The notes beneath the pieces were generated by a model. The model was not told the origin of the DNA. It ran no database searches and worked only from the letters and a program-made list of their open reading frames with translations. The position numbers and the translations under genes were made by a program. DNA of 32,579 nt from Patescibacteria group bacterium (GTDB lineage Bacteria > Patescibacteriota > Minisyncoccia > Moranbacterales > SCTJ01): positions 1 through 32,579 of the forward strand of contig SCTJ01000005.1 in NCBI GenBank assembly GCA_004297805.1, given 5' to 3'. Positions 8,783 to 17,064 of the stretch are shown piece after piece; position 1 is the first letter of the stretch; the number at the start of each line of letters is the position of its first letter.

Positions 8783-9829
8783 CTATTTACCCGCCAACTG
8801 ACCGCACGCTCCTTGAATCTCCTCACCCAGACTCTTACGAATGGTCGCACTTATCCCCATTTCAGAAAGCATATTTTTGAAGTGTTCCGTTTTTTCGCGA
8901 GAAGAAGGTTGCAGCTCGTCACTTGTCACGTTATAGCGAATAAGATTTACATGCAACAACTGCAATTTTTCAATCGAACGAATGTAGCCGGCTAACTTTC
9001 GCGCATCCTCTGCCGAGTCATTAATTCCGGCCAGCATAATGTACTCCAAGAAAACCTGTCGGTTAGTAATTTGAAAATATTTTTTCAGCGCTTGCCTCAA
9101 GCTTTCCAGATTATCCTTCTTGTTCACCGGCATGAATTCAGAGCGCTTGGCATCATCCGCAAAATGGAGAGAAATCGCCAGGTTGACCTGCGGGAATTCC
9201 CGGGCCATTTTCTCAATTCCTTCCGTCACTCCCGAGGTAGAAACAGAAATTGCCCGCGAGCCAAAGCCAAACAAATTTTTGTCGATTAATATTTTGAGGC
9301 TCTCACTCACATTGTCCCAATTCAAAAACGGCTCCCCCATGCCCATATAGACGATGTTAGACACATCGTGATTTCTAATTTCTAATTCCGAATTTCTAAA
9401 CTTTTTTTTGAGCCACTGTTTCCAAAACAAAACCTGATCCACAATTTCTTCGGCCGTTAGGTTACGCTTGAGACCCAACTTGCCCGTGGCACAAAACCGA
9501 CAACCCATCGGACAACCCACTTGCGTAGAAACGCAAACCGACCACATTTCTGGCTTAGGCGAAATGAGAACGGTTTCGATGTGACTCCCATCTGCCAGCT
9601 TCAATAACGCTTTGGCAGACTGACCATTCTTGGCTTCCAAAATTTTCTCCGCTACAAAAGATAATATTGGCAACTTTTCGTTTAGCTCATCCCGCAGATT
9701 TTTTGGCAAGGAAGTTATCTCGGCGAATTCCGCCATACCTTCTTGGTAGACGGCGCGTAAAATTTGACCCAGTCGAAATTTGGGCTGGTCTTTCTGTATT
9801 AAAAATGCTTCCAATTTTTCAATATTCAT
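8783..9829 (-). CDS. rlmN: 23S rRNA (adenine2503-C2)/tRNA A37 methyltransferase
   Basis: VCVSTQVGCPMGCRFCATGKLGLKRNLTAEEIVDQV, NIVYMGMGEPFLNWDNV, LAISLHFADD, IRKSLGEEIQGACGQL. Confidence 0.97.
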   Translation of the reverse strand: MNIEKLEAFLIQKDQPKFRLGQILRAVYQEGMAEFAEITSLPKNLRDELNEKLPILSFVAEKILEAKNGQSAKALLKLADGSHIETVLISPKPEMWSVCVSTQVGCPMGCRFCATGKLGLKRNLTAEEIVDQVLFWKQWLKKKFRNSELEIRNHDVSNIVYMGMGEPFLNWDNVSESLKILIDKNLFGFGSRAISVSTSGVTEGIEKMAREFPQVNLAISLHFADDAKRSEFMPVNKKDNLESLRQALKKYFQITNRQVFLEYIMLAGINDSAEDARKLAGYIRSIEKLQLLHVNLIRYNVTSDELQPSSREKTEHFKNMLSEMGISATIRKSLGEEIQGACGQLAGK

Positions 9830-9924
9830 ATGATCCTAACGATACTGTATCAGCATTCTTTTATCAAATGAAAAAGTTTTCGCGGCCCATGCCACAAAAT
9901 TCAATAAGCCATTCTTACCACCCC

Positions 9925-11532
9925 TTAGTGTCCAAAAAATCCTCGCCCATTTTTGTCGGGAATGAGATAGAGGACGACGCCCCGTTCTTCGCAAAATTTA
10001 ATAACCTCCTTATCCCTCACCGAACCGCTAGTGGAAATGATGGCCTTGACACCTGCCTGCGTCAAAGCCTCAACCCCATCCGTCTCCGGGAAGAAACTGT
10101 CACTTGAAGCCACAGCCTCCATGGGAGAGTGCTGACTAGTTTCCGCTCGAGTAATTGCCAACTGAGATCCATATACTCGTGCCTGCTGTCCCACCCCATT
10201 CCCAAGAAGCACTCCATTTCGCACGATCACGATAGTATTACTGTTGGATGTGTCACCGATCGACTTGGCAAGCAGCATGTCATTTTCCTGCTGAAGAGTC
10301 GCTTGGCCAATTTTTGCAAGCTCCGGATCGTTAAGGTCAAGAATAAACGTGTAGTTCGGCTGGGAAAGAAGACCGCCCCGCACATAGCGGAAACGCGGAG
10401 CGACATCGAGGCTGTGACGATTGAGCTTCTCCAATGCCGGATTCGCGATCAATCGACACTTATCACCCTTGCGCCGCAGTACTTCAATGGTACGGTCGTC
10501 AAACGACGGAGCGATGATGCCATCCAGCAGCCTCCTTTTTCCTTCTGGCATGCCGTGAGTGAGAAGCGTATCCGCTACCTCCTCGGTGACTTGAAAGTTC
10601 AGCAGCACCAATCCACCAAAAATCGCCAGCGGGTCACCCATTACCATTTCGCGCACAAGCTCAATCGCATTGTGACCAATAGCTACTCCACAAGCATTGC
10701 CGTGCTTCACAGCGATGGCCATGAGCGGAACTTCTCCACGATTCACGTCAAACGTGGCTGCGATATGAGTGGCCGTCTGCAATAGACGCTCCGTATCGCA
10801 CAGATTGTTGAAACTCGGGTCTGTTCCGGCCACCAGCTGAAATCGGTGAATGGCCAGCGGATCTTCTGAATTCGCCTGATAAAGCGCCGCTGGAACCTGG
10901 TAACCGTTTTCACCGTATTTGCAAACCAGTGTCCGCTCTCCCACCATCCCCGTATACTTTCCTTGACCGTGATAGGTCGCCGAAGCTAAACAGTAATCGG
11001 CTACTGTCGCTTCGGCTTTGGCAGCTAGTTCGGTGAGAAATTCTTCAGCACTAGGTTCTCCAGCCTTTAACCACTCAATGACTCGCGGACGATCCGCCCC
11101 ATCACACACCACGATTCGGCGACTCTTGGCCGCTGAGCGAAGCATAGTTGGTCCGCCAATGTCCGTCTGTTCGATAATCGATTCCGAAGTACTTCCGTCT
11201 TTTTGAATCTCCTGCTTGAGAGGATACATATCCACACACACCAGACCCAGCCAAGGAATTCCCCGCTTTTCCAGTTCAGCCCAATCTTCCGCCACATCCC
11301 GCGCCAAGATTCCCGCATGCACTTCCCGCGAAAGCGTGACCACCCGATGACCGAGAATGGCTTCTCCACCCACCAGACTCGCCACGTCCTGCACAGGAAC
11401 CCCTGCCGCTTCGATAGCCCGAGCAGTTCCTCCGGAGGAATATAGCGTCCACCCAAGAGCCACCAGCTCGCGAGCGAAGTCCGCGATTCCATCTTTGTTA
11501 TACACCGAGATTAAAGCATTTTTTCTGTTCAT
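9925..11532 (-). CDS. purH: Bifunctional PurH (AICAR transformylase/IMP cyclohydrolase)
   Basis: ALISVYNKDGIADFARELVALGWTLYSSGGTARAIEAAGV, TDIGGPTMLRSAAKS, KHGNACGVAIG, YVRGGLLSQPNY, SDSFFPETDGVEALTQAGVKAIISTSGSVRD. Confidence 0.93.
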   Translation of the reverse strand: MNRKNALISVYNKDGIADFARELVALGWTLYSSGGTARAIEAAGVPVQDVASLVGGEAILGHRVVTLSREVHAGILARDVAEDWAELEKRGIPWLGLVCVDMYPLKQEIQKDGSTSESIIEQTDIGGPTMLRSAAKSRRIVVCDGADRPRVIEWLKAGEPSAEEFLTELAAKAEATVADYCLASATYHGQGKYTGMVGERTLVCKYGENGYQVPAALYQANSEDPLAIHRFQLVAGTDPSFNNLCDTERLLQTATHIAATFDVNRGEVPLMAIAVKHGNACGVAIGHNAIELVREMVMGDPLAIFGGLVLLNFQVTEEVADTLLTHGMPEGKRRLLDGIIAPSFDDRTIEVLRRKGDKCRLIANPALEKLNRHSLDVAPRFRYVRGGLLSQPNYTFILDLNDPELAKIGQATLQQENDMLLAKSIGDTSNSNTIVIVRNGVLLGNGVGQQARVYGSQLAITRAETSQHSPMEAVASSDSFFPETDGVEALTQAGVKAIISTSGSVRDKEVIKFCEERGVVLYLIPDKNGRGFFGH

Positions 11533-11622
11533 TTGTGTTGATCACTTTAAACTCAAATCACACTTTTGACTTCTCCTGCCTATATCCATACTTTAATCCA
11601 AATCCATATTGTTATCAAATGG

Positions 11623-11673
11623 AAAAGGGCTCGCCACTGTGCGCTTGTGCACACAGCTTTGAGCCCCTTTTTT
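11623..11673 (-). terminator. Hairpin terminator (possibly bidirectional) between the two IMPCH genes
   Basis: GGGCTC ... CTGTGCGC-ttgt-GCACACAG ... GAGCCC flanked by A4 on one side and T6 on the other. Confidence 0.7.
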
Positions 11674-11684
11674 CGCCCTCCCGG

Positions 11685-12278
11685 TTACGCTGCCTTCGGA
11701 GGGTTCTTCTCGAGCCACTCCAGGATACCCGCGTCGTAGGCGCTGGTCAGCTCGAACACCTTCTGTGCCAACTGCCACTTCCGCAGCGGGTCGACGTCGC
11801 CGGTCCGCTCGATCTCATCGACGACCCAGTCGTAGTCCTCCGGGTCGACGACCACGATCGCGCCGTTCTTGGCGGCCGCGCGCACCATGGTCGGGCCACC
11901 GACGTCCATCTTCTCGATCACCTCGGCGCGGGTGATGCCCGGCTTCTTGGTCTCCTCCTCGAAGAGGTAGAAGTTCACGAAGACGAGCGGAATCGGCTGG
12001 ATGCCATACTGCTGCATCTCCGCGTCGTCGACACCGACCTCGCCGATGATCCCGCCCATGACCCTCGGGTTGAGCGTCTTGAGACGGCCCCGCAGGATCT
12101 CGGGAAACCCGCTGTAGTCGGAGACCTGCGTGACCAGCACGCCTGCCTCCTTGAGCTCCCTGGCTGTGCCGCCGGTCGAGATGACCTGGATGCCCAGACC
12201 CTCAAGCCGCTTGCCGAGCTTGATGAGTCCGGTCTTGTTCGAAACGCTGACAATCGCCCTACTGATACGTTCCTTCAT
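11685..12278 (-). CDS. Standalone MGS-like/IMP cyclohydrolase-type domain
   Basis: AIVSVSNKTGLIKLGKRLEGLGIQVISTGGTARELKEAGV, GRLKTLNPRVMGGII, VEKMDVGGPTMVRAAAKN-type region (EKMDVGGPTMVRAAAKNGAIVVVDPEDYDWV); upstream AGGAGG. Lacks the AICAR transformylase domain. Confidence 0.9.
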   Translation of the reverse strand: MKERISRAIVSVSNKTGLIKLGKRLEGLGIQVISTGGTARELKEAGVLVTQVSDYSGFPEILRGRLKTLNPRVMGGIIGEVGVDDAEMQQYGIQPIPLVFVNFYLFEEETKKPGITRAEVIEKMDVGGPTMVRAAAKNGAIVVVDPEDYDWVVDEIERTGDVDPLRKWQLAQKVFELTSAYDAGILEWLEKNPPKAA

Positions 12279-12407
12279 GTGCGCCTCCTCCTGGCACCAG
12301 TTGACATTGCCTCATTGCTCCTTGATTTTCAGTCCTCCTTTCGCCACCCAGCCTAGACTAGCTGGCCAGAAAAATCAAGTCGCTCTCACGTTTTATTTTT
12401 GCCAACA

Positions 12408-12434
12408 AAAAGAGCGGGAATTCATCCCGCTCGC
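12408..12434 (-). terminator. Rho-independent terminator downstream of the PAS gene
   Basis: Minus strand GAGCGGGA-tgaat-TCCCGCTC followed by TTTTTG. Confidence 0.85.
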
Positions 12435-12446
12435 AAAGTACACTTT

Positions 12447-12956
12447 CTATAAACCTGCTTTTTTGATTTTGTCTTTCAATTCCTTTACTTCTCCTCCAGC
12501 CTCATCGATCTTCTTGAGATTTTGAATAGTGCGAATAACATCGGAAGACAAATCGCGGGAAATGTGAACAAATCCCACCACTTCATCTCGCACATCTTTG
12601 ATAGGATAGGCTGTCACTTCCGTATAGAAATGTTTACCTGCAGCGTCCTGATGCTTATGAATGAACCTTTCTGATTTTCCGCTTTCATAGAATTCAGCGA
12701 TTGGACACTTGTGATCCGGCGGACTACAGATATCATCTAGACCATGGGTAATTTTGTAGCAGCAACTACCAATCACGTCCTTGTTGTCCATGCCCAAAAC
12801 ACTGAGCAAAGTTTCATTAGCATAGGTTATCTTAAACTCCCGATCCACAATCATAATGCTCTCGGAGATATTGTTGAGTATATCATACATGAAATCCCCC
12901 ATCTCGAACGTTACACCTTCCATGTTGAATGTTCCACAGGGTGTGTCTTTTGCCAT
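12447..12956 (-). CDS. Standalone PAS domain protein
   Basis: MYDILNNISESIMIVDREFKITYANETLLSVLGMDNKDVIGSCCYKITHGLDDICSPPDHKCPIAEF...VTAYPIKDVRDEVVGFVHISRDLS; no recognisable output domain. Confidence 0.88.
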   Translation of the reverse strand: MAKDTPCGTFNMEGVTFEMGDFMYDILNNISESIMIVDREFKITYANETLLSVLGMDNKDVIGSCCYKITHGLDDICSPPDHKCPIAEFYESGKSERFIHKHQDAAGKHFYTEVTAYPIKDVRDEVVGFVHISRDLSSDVIRTIQNLKKIDEAGGEVKELKDKIKKAGL

Positions 12957-13003
12957 ATTCTCTGTCTCTAGAATATTAGTGCTCTTCCGAGATTATATCA
13001 CAA

Positions 13004-13082
13004 CTATTCAACCGTTACAGATTTGGCCGAGTTCCTCGGTTTATCGACCCCGTAAAGTCGCTGCGCACCAACGGGGCGGGCA
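13004..13082 (-). pseudogene. Relic of a second glmS 3' end
   Basis: Minus-strand in-frame translation ...VGAQRLYGVDKPRNSAKSVTVE* immediately downstream of intact GlmS ending VGRGYDVDKPRNLAKSVTVE*. Confidence 0.75.
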
Positions 13083-13093
13083 TCACCACAGTT

Positions 13094-14938
13094 TTATTCA
13101 ACAGTCACGGACTTAGCCAGGTTGCGTGGCTTGTCTACATCGTATCCACGCCCTACCCCGACATAATACGCCAAGAGTTGCAACGGAATGACTGAAAGCA
13201 AGGGAGTAAGCATTTCCAGTGTTTTGGGAATATAGATCACATCATCAGCAATTTTTTGAATAGCCTTGTCGCCCTCGGTCGCAATGGCAATGATTTTTCC
13301 GCCACGCGCCTTAATTTCCTGCATGCCGCTCAAGTTTTTTTCATAGACGCTGTCTTTGGGTGTCACAAAAATGGACGGGAAGTTTTTGTCAATCAAGGCA
13401 ATGGGCCCATGCTTCATTTCGCCCGAGGGATAACCCTCGGCATGCACATAGGCAATCTCCTTGATTTTGAGCGACCCCTCCAACGCGATCGGATAATTAT
13501 ACTTGCGTCCCATGTAGAGAAAATTCTGATACTTCAAATACTTCTTAGCAATCTTTTTGATGTCCTTGGAAGTTTTGAGCATTTTCTCGATTTGCTTTGG
13601 GATCTTGGCCATTTCCGTTGCGATACGCTGGCCCATCACAAAAGACATGCCCCGCTGCCGGCCCAACATGAGCGTCAGCAACACAAAAACTGATAGCTGA
13701 GAGGTAAAGGCTTTGGTTGAAGCTACTCCAATTTCTGGCCCAGCATGATTATAGGTCCCGGCGTCCGTTTCGCGTGCAATGGTCGAGCCAACCGTATTCA
13801 CGATGCCCAGCGTCAGCGCACCCTTTTCTTTGGCCTCCCGAATGGCGGCCAGCGTGTCCGCTGTTTCGCCTGATTGCGAAATCGCCAGCACCGCCACCTT
13901 GTCATTCAGGATCGGTTTACGATAACGAAATTCGGAAGCATATTCAACTTCCACCGGGATGCCGGCATATTCTTCCAACATATATTCGCCCACTAACCCA
14001 GCGTAATAGGAAGTGCCACAACTCACGATGACAATTTTTTCGATACCCCTCAATTGATCAGCCACATGACGCAATCCCCCGAGCTTGGCCCTGCCCTCAG
14101 GAACCACCAAGCGACCGCGAGTGGCGTTCTGAATAGTTTCCGGTTGCTCAAAAATTTCTTTGAGCATGAAATGGTCAAAGCCATGCTTTTGCGCTTTTTC
14201 AATTGACCAATCCAATTTGGTCACTTCTTTGCTCACTGCCCGATTTTTCACGCTAAACACCTCGTAGTTGTCAGGTGTGATTACTGCCACCTCTCCATCT
14301 TCAAGATAAACCACTTGATCCGTGTGACGAATGATGGCCGAGACATCCGAAGCGATCACATTCTCATTACTGCCCACGCCAATCACCAGAGGACTGCCGA
14401 GACGCGCTACGATCATTTTATTTGGCTCATCACGGTGAATAATGGCCAGACCATAGGTTCCCCGCAGAAGCTTCAGCGATTCCAAGACTGATTTTTTGAA
14501 ATCGTATTTTTTCCCGAACTCCTCAATCAAGTGCGCAATGACCTCACTGTCTGTTTCCGATTTGAACACGTGTTTCTTGCGAATGAGAATATCCTTGAGT
14601 TCTTGATAATTCTCAATGATACCGTTATGCGCTAGCCAAATCTTTCCGTTGCAGTCTGAGTGCGGATGTGAATTCCGATCACAAGGCTTGCCATGTGTCG
14701 CCCAGCGCGTGTGCGCAATGCCCACCACGCCCTCCAGTTGCTCACTCACTTTGTTTTCCAAATTAGCCACTCGGCCCACTGACTTCACCGCTACGATACT
14801 GGATCCATTCTTGCCACCCACTTGAGACACAATTGCCAGGCCCGCCGAGTCATAGCCGCGATACTCCAGACGCTTGAGACCTTCAATCAAAATCGGCGCA
14901 GCGTTCTGCTTGCCAATGTAGCCAATGATTCCACACAT
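13094..14938 (-). CDS. glmS: Glutamine--fructose-6-phosphate aminotransferase (isomerizing)
   Basis: MCGIIGYIGKQNAAPILIEGLKRLEYRGYDSAG, HTRWATHGKPCDRNSHPHSDC, SIS-domain SCGTSYYAGLVGEYMLEEYAGIPVEVEYASEFRYR, C-term DKPRNLAKSVTVE. Confidence 0.98.
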   Translation of the reverse strand: MCGIIGYIGKQNAAPILIEGLKRLEYRGYDSAGLAIVSQVGGKNGSSIVAVKSVGRVANLENKVSEQLEGVVGIAHTRWATHGKPCDRNSHPHSDCNGKIWLAHNGIIENYQELKDILIRKKHVFKSETDSEVIAHLIEEFGKKYDFKKSVLESLKLLRGTYGLAIIHRDEPNKMIVARLGSPLVIGVGSNENVIASDVSAIIRHTDQVVYLEDGEVAVITPDNYEVFSVKNRAVSKEVTKLDWSIEKAQKHGFDHFMLKEIFEQPETIQNATRGRLVVPEGRAKLGGLRHVADQLRGIEKIVIVSCGTSYYAGLVGEYMLEEYAGIPVEVEYASEFRYRKPILNDKVAVLAISQSGETADTLAAIREAKEKGALTLGIVNTVGSTIARETDAGTYNHAGPEIGVASTKAFTSQLSVFVLLTLMLGRQRGMSFVMGQRIATEMAKIPKQIEKMLKTSKDIKKIAKKYLKYQNFLYMGRKYNYPIALEGSLKIKEIAYVHAEGYPSGEMKHGPIALIDKNFPSIFVTPKDSVYEKNLSGMQEIKARGGKIIAIATEGDKAIQKIADDVIYIPKTLEMLTPLLSVIPLQLLAYYVGVGRGYDVDKPRNLAKSVTVE

Positions 14939-14959
14939 AGATTAACGCTCATTTTAGAA

Positions 14960-16477
14960 TTAAAATATCACTTTCATAAACAGCATGGTCAGAAGAGCCA
15001 TGGTCATGAAGAAAATAGCTAACCACCCAAAGATCCGTACCCAAATTGGATGCGTTTCGTCCCCCATGATTTTTTTGTTATCACCCGCGATCATAATCAG
15101 AAATAAGAGCGGCAAGGCAATGACTCCGTTCAGGAAAGCTGACCAATACAAAGCGGAGATGGGATTGATGCCCAAAAAGTTGAGCAGTAGGCCAACCAGG
15201 ATCGAAAAGGCAATCACCGCATAGAATCCCTTAGCCCGCGATAATTTTAGTTCTAGACCTTCGCGCCATTTGAGCACTTCACTCAAAGCATAGGCGCCCG
15301 AACCAGCTAGCACCGGAATACCCAAGAGTCCCGTGCCAATAATGCCTAGAGAAAACAAGAGATAGGCGTAATCCCCAGCTAGTGGCCGCAAGGCTAGCGC
15401 CGCCTCCTCAGCCGAACCAATGTCGTAGATTCCGTTTTTGAAAAACACCTGTGTCGTAGTCAGCACAATGAAGAAAAAAGCAATGTTGGCAAAGAGCATG
15501 CCAATCCCCACGTCATTGCGCATCTTGCCCATGCGATCATGCACTGTGCACGGATCGCATTTGGCATGCACCAATTTACCCTCTTCAACCTCTTCCGAGG
15601 TTTGCCAAAAAAACAGGTAAGGCGAAATGGTCGTTCCAAAAACAGCAATCATCGCAAAAACATAGGCCTGGCTATTTTCTACATGCGGGAGCAAGGCGAA
15701 GTTGAAAACTTCTCCCCAGGCCGGATGTACAATGAATCCGGTAATCACATAGGCAAAGAGCGAGACCGTGAGCCATTTGAGAAACTTTACATAGGTGTGG
15801 TATTTCACAAAAACTTCTAACAACAGAATAATCAACGCAAAGACAACTGCTGAGAAATAGAAGTTTAGGCCAGTGGACATTTGTGTCACGGCGGCCATAG
15901 CACCCAGATCCGCACCAATATTGGCAATGTTAGCCACAATCAGTAATAGCGTGGCGACTGTTACCACTTGCTTGGCATAGTGTTGACGCAAGACGTCGGC
16001 TAATCCTCGATTGGTAACAATCCCGATGCGCGCACAGGCCTCTTGCACGGCCAACATAACCGGCAGGAGCCATAGGGCCATCCAGATAATCGCTAGGCCA
16101 AACCTAGCCCCCACTGAAGAATAAGTACCAATACCGCCTGGGTCATCATCTGAAGCGCCCGTAACTAGTCCCGGCCCTAGCGCCCGCAAAAAGAGGCGCA
16201 ACTTCCGCCGAGGATGCATGACCAATTCTTTGGCCGCCAATAACTCGGTTGTAGTAATGCGCAGCGTTCCATCTAATGCCCATTCAGCCTCCACTTCCCC
16301 CCAAACAATCAATTTCTTGGCCAAGATGAGTGGCACACCTAACTCTCGTCGGAATTCAGACAAGGTGAATAGTCTTTGTTCGCCCGCCGGAATAGCAGTC
16401 GGAGAAACTATTGTTGGCTGACTATTTTTTTGATTCTGTTCGCCGCTTGCCATAAAGTTTTTATTTCGAAGTCGCAA
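14960..16477 (-). CDS. Nramp-superfamily divalent metal transporter with N-terminal HTH-like extension
   Basis: LRALGPGLVTGASDDDPGGIGTYSSVGARFGLAIIW..., ANIANIGADLGAMAAVTQM, FGTTISPYLFFWQTSEEVEEG, LGIIGTGLLGIPVLAGSGAYALSE; multiple TM segments. Start may be the internal Met at 16453. Confidence 0.9.
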   Translation of the reverse strand: MRLRNKNFMASGEQNQKNSQPTIVSPTAIPAGEQRLFTLSEFRRELGVPLILAKKLIVWGEVEAEWALDGTLRITTTELLAAKELVMHPRRKLRLFLRALGPGLVTGASDDDPGGIGTYSSVGARFGLAIIWMALWLLPVMLAVQEACARIGIVTNRGLADVLRQHYAKQVVTVATLLLIVANIANIGADLGAMAAVTQMSTGLNFYFSAVVFALIILLLEVFVKYHTYVKFLKWLTVSLFAYVITGFIVHPAWGEVFNFALLPHVENSQAYVFAMIAVFGTTISPYLFFWQTSEEVEEGKLVHAKCDPCTVHDRMGKMRNDVGIGMLFANIAFFFIVLTTTQVFFKNGIYDIGSAEEAALALRPLAGDYAYLLFSLGIIGTGLLGIPVLAGSGAYALSEVLKWREGLELKLSRAKGFYAVIAFSILVGLLLNFLGINPISALYWSAFLNGVIALPLLFLIMIAGDNKKIMGDETHPIWVRIFGWLAIFFMTMALLTMLFMKVIF

Positions 16478-17064
16478 TATTTATTCTTTTTATCATTATA
16501 CCGCCCCGCACGCTTTTTGACCAAGAACGTAACTACCTGGGGAAATTTTTGCTTCACATTCGTCAGTTGTTCCACCCGATCGTCCAGGAAAACTATGAGT
16601 TCGTCCAATTGGGCACCTCGCTTACCAATTATTTTTCCAATTGCGCTGGATTTCATGCGATCAGTCACGAAAACTTTTTTTGTCAGCTCGGCAATCCCGG
16701 AATTCTGAATTTTAAAATGTTGGAATTTCGTCTCGCCATATGAAACGACCATGATATTTTGCTTGCCCAACGTTTTCAAAAAACGTTTCGCCTCGGGGAA
16801 AACATAGCGCCGCGTGTCGCTCAACAAAGCACGGATATCATTTTCGATGGGTGCGGAGTCAATTCCGGCCTGTTGCAATTTCTGGAAGTGCACCCAAGGG
16901 TCATACTTTTTAAGTTTCTGTCCACGTCGTCGAATTGGATAATCCACGTATGATTTATTAAACAATTGCGCCGAAACTCCATAACGCGCAAACACCCGCT
17001 TGAAGTCCTGAATGAACTTGGCGGTGTTGAACAAGACATCATCAAAATCAACGAAAATTTTCAT
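16408..17064 (-). CDS. HAD-superfamily hydrolase-like protein
   Basis: MKIFVDFDDVLFNT (DxD motif) and ...LIVFLDDRVEQLTNVKQKFP (C-terminal DD motif). Confidence 0.75.
   Translation of the reverse strand: MKIFVDFDDVLFNTAKFIQDFKRVFARYGVSAQLFNKSYVDYPIRRRGQKLKKYDPWVHFQKLQQAGIDSAPIENDIRALLSDTRRYVFPEAKRFLKTLGKQNIMVVSYGETKFQHFKIQNSGIAELTKKVFVTDRMKSSAIGKIIGKRGAQLDELIVFLDDRVEQLTNVKQKFPQVVTFLVKKRAGRYNDKKNKYCDFEIKTLWQAANRIKKIVSQQ

Noticed and set aside
11535-12356. 273-aa plus-strand ORF (track)
   Set aside because: Antisense to the clearly recognisable IMPCH-like gene; an artefact of high GC content (few stop codons).
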